Below are positions 33,596-37,922 of a DNA stretch of 37,922 nucleotides, piece by piece (the stretch's first letter is position 1; each line of letters starts with the position of its first letter). The translations under genes were made by a program, and so were the position numbers. The DNA lies in contig VGAC01000017.1 in assembly GCA_016870865.1 (NCBI GenBank), positions 1 to 37,922 of the forward strand. Reading direction: 5' to 3'. The DNA comes from Actinomycetota bacterium (GTDB taxonomy: Bacteria > Actinomycetota > Acidimicrobiia > Acidimicrobiales > Ilumatobacteraceae). The notes beneath the pieces are model-generated. The model ran no database searches and had not been told where the DNA came from. It saw nothing but the letters and a program-made list of their open reading frames with translations.

Positions 33596-34837
33596 GATGT
33601 GGGGCCCGAGAACCTGCGCCACTCGCATGTGCGCGGGAATACGGTCGACGCCGATCGTGCGGTCAACCGTCTCGTGAAAGTGCCATATACGCCGCTCCTG
33701 ATAGTTGACAACGACGCCCTTCATTGCCGGCGACTCGAGCGAGCGCTGCATCGGGGCCATGTTCCACTTGTCCTCTCCCATGATGAAGTCGAACTCGTCC
33801 ATGCGCTGCTGCCAGTGCGGCGGCAATTCGTCGCCCTCCCAGTCCTTTGGCGCATAGTGCGACCACATGAGCCGGGTGTTCGACTTGTCAATCGGCCAGA
33901 ACATGATGAACGGAAATCCGTACGAAGCAAGAGGCGAGATGAGATTCGGGAAGAGCGAGAACGCGGTGCTCGTCGAGCGAATCATGTCATTGACCGTTGG
34001 TATGTCGATGAAGCGGTCATCTCTGAAAGTCTGGAAATCGGCCCAGTCCTTCATGCCGCGGAGTTCGCAGGCCTTTTTCGAAAAGGGTGTGACCATGCGG
34101 CTGCAACCGTTGGGCAACAGACCCATCGATGCACCGCGGTTGTCGAGCGCACTCCAACCACCGCGGTCATGAATGAAACGGAAGTGATAGACCTCGAGGA
34201 ATGCCTCCGCGGTGACCTTCCAGTTGCATGGAATGTCCATCATGCGCGGGCCGACTGCGCGCAGTTGCCCGCCGTCGAGTTCCTCCATTTCGCGAAACGG
34301 CACGCCGAACCAATCCTCGAGCGGGGCCGCGTCAGGGTCTTGATTCACCCAGATCCATCCCTGCCACGACTCACAACTGATCTCCTTGAGGAACTTCTCC
34401 TCACGACACAGACCGATGAAGTCGCGTTCATCGGGCACACTCTGGAGTCGGCCCGAATCGATGCTGTACACCCAGCCGTGGTACTGGCACCGCAACTGGT
34501 TGGCGCACCCCTTTTCCTCGCGCACCACCGGCGCACCACGGTGCTGACAAGTGTTGTAGAAGGCGCGCAACCTGCGGTCGTTGCCTCGCACGACGACGAT
34601 CGGCACGCGCAGATGGTCGAACGTGAAGTAGTCGCCGGGGTTGGCAGCGTCTTCTTCCCGACCTGCCATCACCCACACGCGTGACCACAGGTGCTTTTGC
34701 TCGAGTTCCCAGAATTCATCGCAGATATAGCGATCAATGGGTACGTCATGAAATGCGGGGAAGCCCTCGGGGTTGCCCTTGCGCTCGAATTGCTCGTGCA
34801 TGTCGCGCTTGATGCGCTCGATCAACGTTGCGTCCAT
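33584..34837 (-). CDS. Rieske-type aromatic-ring-hydroxylating oxygenase, alpha subunit-like
   Basis: A 417-residue Rieske non-heme iron oxygenase. The Rieske 2Fe-2S site is C-Q-H-R-G-A-P ... L-R-C-Q-Y-H-G-W (CxH and CxxH). The catalytic domain shows NWKVTAEAFLEVYHFRFIH, carrying the two histidines of the iron site. It hydroxylates or demethylates an organic substrate with electrons from a ferredoxin or reductase not seen here. A good Shine-Dalgarno sequence (gagga, 11 nt before ATG 34837) is present. It lies between the HEAT-repeat gene and the TetR gene on the same strand. Confidence 0.92.
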   Translation of the reverse strand: MDATLIERIKRDMHEQFERKGNPEGFPAFHDVPIDRYICDEFWELEQKHLWSRVWVMAGREEDAANPGDYFTFDHLRVPIVVVRGNDRRLRAFYNTCQHRGAPVVREEKGCANQLRCQYHGWVYSIDSGRLQSVPDERDFIGLCREEKFLKEISCESWQGWIWVNQDPDAAPLEDWFGVPFREMEELDGGQLRAVGPRMMDIPCNWKVTAEAFLEVYHFRFIHDRGGWSALDNRGASMGLLPNGCSRMVTPFSKKACELRGMKDWADFQTFRDDRFIDIPTVNDMIRSTSTAFSLFPNLISPLASYGFPFIMFWPIDKSNTRLMWSHYAPKDWEGDELPPHWQQRMDEFDFIMGEDKWNMAPMQRSLESPAMKGVVVNYQERRIWHFHETVDRTIGVDRIPAHMRVAQVLGPHIEKD

Positions 34838-34872
34838 TGGGCCCCTTCCTCGAAACGCGCGTTCCACCAACG

Positions 34873-35502
34873 TTACGGCTCGTCGCCACCCGTTTCGGAG
34901 TCGGACAAATTCGCAGCGGAAAGCAGATCCTCCGCGGCTTGCCGGACTTGCCAGTCGCGGTCGGTCAGGGCAGCGCGGAGGGCGGAAGTCACTTCGGGGG
35001 AGTCGAACGGGGCGAGCGAAATGACCGCCCGCCGACGCACTGCAGGCTTGTCTTTGCAGGCGTTGAGAATGGCGGGGAGTCCCCGTTCGTCGCCGAGCGA
35101 GCCGAGAGCCGCGATGCACGATTCGCGGACGAGAGGATGCTCATGCGCCGTGGCCGACATGATGAGCGCCTGCATTTCGGCATCCGACACGGCATCGCGT
35201 TCGCCCAGCGCCCAGGCGGCGGTCTCGGCGACGGCAAAGTCGTCGTCCGAGAGCAGTCGCAGAAGATCGACGCGTGGTTCGTGCGCGGCAATTCGGGCGA
35301 GTCGGTGACGAACCAATCGTTCGTGGTCCGTCAGCGCGAGAGCGATGTGTCGGGGTGTCAGCGCGTCGCATTTGTGCAGCGAGGAAAGCGCGATGGCACG
35401 CACGTGGGGATCGTTGCCATTGAGGGCGGCTTCGAGTGTTGCCGTGTCGTTCTCGTGAGCGGCAAGCGTGACGGCCGTCAGCGTGACGGGGACCGGCTCC
35501 AC
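34873..35502 (-). CDS. HEAT-repeat protein
   Basis: A 209-residue protein made of about five helical HEAT repeats; examples are DPHVRAIALSSL, HERLVRHRLARIA, DFAVAETAAWALG and HPLVRESCIAALGSL. Such repeats form a curved scaffold for protein contacts. No catalytic motif is visible. GTG 35502 starts 3 nt after the stop of the small membrane protein gene, so the two are co-translated and may work together at the membrane. The ending is acidic. Confidence 0.8.
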   Translation of the reverse strand: MEPVPVTLTAVTLAAHENDTATLEAALNGNDPHVRAIALSSLHKCDALTPRHIALALTDHERLVRHRLARIAAHEPRVDLLRLLSDDDFAVAETAAWALGERDAVSDAEMQALIMSATAHEHPLVRESCIAALGSLGDERGLPAILNACKDKPAVRRRAVISLAPFDSPEVTSALRAALTDRDWQVRQAAEDLLSAANLSDSETGGDEP

Positions 35503-35505
35503 GGA

Positions 35506-35832
35506 TCAGCGCAACAGGTCGTTGGCCGACTCGACCAGAAGGGCGACCGCGACGGACAGGGCGAGGGCGACGACGAGGCCCGCAGCGACGGCGAACCCGA
35601 CGAGGCCACCTGTTGCCGTCATGCGGCGCCGTGCCGACGGTGGACGGTAGACCCGTCCGGCACGCTGGTCGACTCGCAGATAGATGGGTACGGGAGGCCG
35701 CCGGCCAGCCCGTATCTGGCTCCAGTCGACGCGTTGGCCAAGCACGGCGATGGCAAGAGCAGCGGCGAGACCCACGACACCGGCGCGCACGGTGACATCG
35801 GCCGTTGACAATGCAACAATCAGCGCGGTCAT
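35506..35832 (-). CDS. Small two-helix membrane protein
   Basis: A 108-residue protein of no recognised family. Two hydrophobic segments lie at about residues 13-32 (VTVRAGVVGLAAALAIAVLG) and 77-100 (GFAVAAGLVVALALSVAVAL); between them is a basic loop rich in R (about residues 38-70). Its ATG on the minus strand shares bases with the ATG of the divergent PDZ-Lon gene. It is coupled to the HEAT-repeat gene. Confidence 0.7.
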   Translation of the reverse strand: MTALIVALSTADVTVRAGVVGLAAALAIAVLGQRVDWSQIRAGRRPPVPIYLRVDQRAGRVYRPPSARRRMTATGGLVGFAVAAGLVVALALSVAVALLVESANDLLR

Positions 35833-37003
35833 GTCAGATGCATCTCCCCATCAATCGTCGCCGAGCGTACTGCCCCCGCCGGTCATTCCCGCCGTCGCGC
35901 AGCCGACCGTGTCCGTGCGCCGATTGTGGTGGGCACTTCCGATGCTGACCCTTTCGTGGCTGGTACTCGCTGCGATCATCGTTGCGGGCGCAACGACCAT
36001 CCAACGCTGGGAAACCGCGCCCGGTTCGGTCGATGCCGTTGCGCCCCGCCTTGGATTCGGTGCAGGTGCCATCGATGTCACGCGTTACCGCACCGGCAAC
36101 AGCATCCGTTTCGTGACCGCGTACGGGTCACAGTTGACGGCGCTCGAGGGTTTTGTTGGCTGGATCGACAGGGACATCGTTGTGGAGACGAGACTCCAAC
36201 GGTTCGGCGACAGGTCACCGCGTGAACAGCGTCGCCTCGGGTTCCAGGCAATGGTGGGTGCAAAACAGATCGCCGAATACGTGGCACTCAAGCGTCTTGG
36301 CTACGACGTCGCCCTCAAATACGGATCGGTCGTCGTCGAGCAGGTGATTTGTGAGGAAAGGCCGACGGTCGACTCGGCGTGCAAGCGGTTGAACCCGGGC
36401 GATGTCATCGAGTCGCTCGCCGGTACCCCGACTCCGGCTCTCGACGTTCTGGTGAAGGTCATGGAAGGTCGAAAAGTTGGCGAGGTCGTGGAAATCGTGG
36501 TCAACACGTTGAAGTCGAATCCCAACGAAACACGCCGCACGGAAAAGGTGCGTCTGATCGCCAGCCCCGATGACGCAACACGCACGATCATCGGAATCGT
36601 TCCTGCGGATACGCGCACCGTTGACATCCCCTTCGAGGTCGATATCTCGACCGATTCGATTGGTGGACCGTCGGCAGGACTCGCATTCGCACTGGCGCTT
36701 CTCGACGAACTCACCCCGGGCAACCTCATGGGCAAGGTATCTGTGGCTGCGACGGGAACCATTGCCGATGACGGAGTGGTCGGCTCAATCGGCGCGCTGC
36801 GACAAAAAGCCGTCGCCGTCAAACGCAGCGGTGCCAAAGTATTCCTCGTTCCCGCGTCGCAGACACCCGAGGAGATCGCATCTGCGCGCGCTGCGGTGGG
36901 TTCTGGCCTGATGATCGTGCCCGTCGGGACACTCGAGGAGGCACTCGATGCGCTCGCGACGTACGGCGGGGGCAAGTTGCCCGCACAAACGCCAGGCGAC
37001 TGA
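35831..37003 (+). CDS. PDZ-Lon-type membrane serine protease (YlbL-like)
   Basis: A 390-residue protein. One transmembrane helix (about residues 37-57, PMLTLSWLVLAAIIVAGATT) follows a proline-rich tail. A PDZ domain lies near residues 190-235 (NPGDVIESLAGTPTPALDVL). The C-terminal Lon S16 protease domain has DSIGGPSAGLAFALAL with the nucleophile S281 and RQKAVAVKRSGAK with the likely general-base lysine at about 326. The protease domain faces outside the membrane and, as in YlbL relatives, probably cleaves cell-envelope proteins. ATG 35831 overlaps the divergent ATG at 35832. Confidence 0.9.
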   Translation: MSDASPHQSSPSVLPPPVIPAVAQPTVSVRRLWWALPMLTLSWLVLAAIIVAGATTIQRWETAPGSVDAVAPRLGFGAGAIDVTRYRTGNSIRFVTAYGSQLTALEGFVGWIDRDIVVETRLQRFGDRSPREQRRLGFQAMVGAKQIAEYVALKRLGYDVALKYGSVVVEQVICEERPTVDSACKRLNPGDVIESLAGTPTPALDVLVKVMEGRKVGEVVEIVVNTLKSNPNETRRTEKVRLIASPDDATRTIIGIVPADTRTVDIPFEVDISTDSIGGPSAGLAFALALLDELTPGNLMGKVSVAATGTIADDGVVGSIGALRQKAVAVKRSGAKVFLVPASQTPEEIASARAAVGSGLMIVPVGTLEEALDALATYGGGKLPAQTPGD

Positions 37004-37055
37004 CGCCACCATTGCCACGGCTGGACAATGCCACGTTTGGGGTGCGGCGCGGGCG

Positions 37056-37061
37056 TACCAT
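37056..37061 (+). promoter_or_regulatory. Leaderless -10 (TACCAT) of the DivIVA-domain gene
   Basis: TACCAT ends 7 nt before ATG 37069. Confidence 0.45.
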
Positions 37062-37068
37062 TCCACAA

Positions 37069-37922
37069 ATGGCGATTTCATTCTCACGCCCCGACCCGTC
37101 GTCGCCCGCTGCCGTGAGTGCCGCGGCGTTCAGCGTCGCGCGCCGTGGCTATGACCAAGCCGAGGTCCGCGACTTCCTGCGCATGGTCGCGGCCGAGCTC
37201 GCCCGCCTCCAGGAGCGGGAGAGGTTCCTCGAAAGCGAACTGAAAGCGATGCAGACGCGGGGAATGTCCGCCCCCGGCGTGCTCGACGAGGAAGTCGTCA
37301 CCACTCTTCTCGGCGAGGAAGCCGCCCGCGTCCTCGGGGCCGCCCGCGAGGCGAGCACCCAAATCCGCCAGCGGGCCGAGGAAAACGCCACCCGTCTGGT
37401 CAAAGAAGCCGCCGCCGACGCAGCCCGTCTTCGCGAAGAGGCCGAACTCGAGGCCGTACGCCGTCGTGATGATGCGGCTGGAGACGCCGAGGCCGAAATC
37501 GAACTCGCCAAACAGCAGGGTCGCGAAATGGTCAACGAGGCCCGCGAGTACCGCGAAAAGGTGCTCTCAGAGCTGGCCCGCCGCCGCGAACTTGCGCGCA
37601 CCCAGATCGAACAGCTCGTCGCGAATCGTGATCGCCTGCTGAATGCTTTCGAGCGTGCCCGTCTCGCCACCGACGACGTGATGACGGGTCTGGTCTCCGT
37701 CGACGACGACCTGCCGCGCGAGTTCGTCAACCTCGCACCCACCACGGGTCCCGTTGCACCAGTCACACTCAACGCGCCGGTGGTCCAGATGTTCGACCGC
37801 GAGAAGCACGACCTCGACATAGGTCAGGCCGAAGAACCAAGCGTTGAACCGATCGGCGATGTTGTCATCGCTGAGGACCACATTGAACAAGCCGCGAGCG
37901 AACAAACCGCGAGCGAACAAAC
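37069..37922 (+). CDS. DivIVA-domain coiled-coil protein, N-terminal part
   Basis: Partial gene running off the right edge after 284 codons. AFSVARRGYDQAEVRDFLRM (about residues 20-39) is the membrane-binding DivIVA/GpsB-type motif; a long Ala/Arg/Glu-rich coiled coil follows (about residues 40-210), then a Pro/Val-rich stretch and an acidic tail with an E-Q-A-S repeat. Such proteins sit at the curved membrane and organise polar growth or division. Family and position next to an envelope protease are consistent with a cell-wall role. Confidence 0.85.
   Translation, partial: MAISFSRPDPSSPAAVSAAAFSVARRGYDQAEVRDFLRMVAAELARLQERERFLESELKAMQTRGMSAPGVLDEEVVTTLLGEEAARVLGAAREASTQIRQRAEENATRLVKEAAADAARLREEAELEAVRRRDDAAGDAEAEIELAKQQGREMVNEAREYREKVLSELARRRELARTQIEQLVANRDRLLNAFERARLATDDVMTGLVSVDDDLPREFVNLAPTTGPVAPVTLNAPVVQMFDREKHDLDIGQAEEPSVEPIGDVVIAEDHIEQAASEQTASEQ
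37885..37920 (+). repeat. 15-bp tandem repeat at the right edge
   Basis: GAACAAGCCGCGAGC is followed by GAACAAACCGCGAGC and a third GAACAA, encoding E-Q-A-A-S, E-Q-T-A-S, E-Q. One base differs between the copies. The array may continue past the window. Confidence 0.8.

Noticed and set aside
34691-35308. Plus-strand open frame of 205 codons opposite the Rieske and HEAT genes
   Set aside because: Antisense to two supported genes; Ser/Arg-rich shadow with no family pattern.
35805-35810. TTGACA as a -35 box for the PDZ-Lon gene
   Set aside because: No -10-like hexamer lies 16-18 nt downstream before the start codon.

Overview
The window is GC-rich chromosomal DNA from a high-GC Gram-positive bacterium. 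An actinobacterium of the Acidimicrobiia type fits best. That placement is an inference from the gene families (HemQ-type coproheme decarboxylase, F420/FMN-type PPOX oxidoreductase, stand-alone CIRCE-controlled GroEL, DivIVA-domain protein, PAC2 protein, actinobacterial redoxin) and from many promoters of leaderless type. Genes are dense, starts often overlap the preceding stop (ATGA/GTGA), and there are no insertion sequences, prophage genes or CRISPR arrays.

The main discovery is two genes that an ordinary gene caller breaks at an internal TGA but that read as intact selenoprotein genes. (1) An AhpD/carboxymuconolactone-decarboxylase-like gene at 894-1400 (minus) has TGA at codon 56, exactly where the second Cys of the family's CxxC motif belongs (giving CxxU). 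A perfect 7-bp hairpin with a GGUC loop starts 10 nt after the TGA, very like the E. coli fdhF SECIS. (2) A redoxin/TlpA-like gene at 25358-26452 (minus) has TGA at codon 116, where the first Cys of the W-C-G-C-R motif belongs (giving U-G-C). A perfect 6-bp hairpin with a GGU-containing loop follows it. The frame, family similarity and length are intact after both TGAs. No selA, selB, selC or selD gene lies in the window, so the decoding machinery must be elsewhere.

Layout. 1-1964 (minus): DUF2256 zinc-ribbon protein, a CMD-like protein, the CMD selenoprotein, a tandem EthD-like protein and the start of a phytanoyl-CoA-dioxygenase-like gene. 1983-5044 (plus): enoyl-CoA hydratase and a CopA-type copper ATPase. 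4992-7245: a helix-turn-helix regulator, a dienelactone hydrolase and a Crp/Fnr regulator. 7275-9415 (plus): the housekeeping block ispD-ispF-rlmB-tRNA-Thr, then a LytR_C protein. 10266-13016: glycerate kinase diverging from an amidase and a MoaD/CysO-like sulfur carrier. 13352-17366: CIRCE-groEL, an ATP-grasp ligase, hemQ and an AlaX editing protein. 17445-24378: two exporters, an alpha/beta hydrolase, a PPOX protein, a hypothetical gene, glnD and a NUDIX gene. 24375-26452 (minus): PAC2 protein and the redoxin selenoprotein. 26510-30047: a GNAT gene, an amidohydrolase with a SnoaL-like gene, and chrA. 30110-35832 (minus): Cys-type glutathione peroxidase, Bcr-type MFS, SDR, TetR, Rieske oxygenase, HEAT-repeat protein and a small membrane protein. 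35831-37922 (plus): a PDZ-Lon protease and the start of a DivIVA-domain gene.

Regulation. At least seventeen genes have TANNNT ending 6-7 nt before the start codon, as expected when transcription begins on the start codon. In three genes, and probably for the tRNA, the stop codon of the upstream gene supplies the TA of that hexamer. Two divergent pairs have overlapping -10 boxes on opposite strands. Shine-Dalgarno sequences are clear only for a few genes (groEL, LytR_C gene, Rieske oxygenase, alpha/beta hydrolase).
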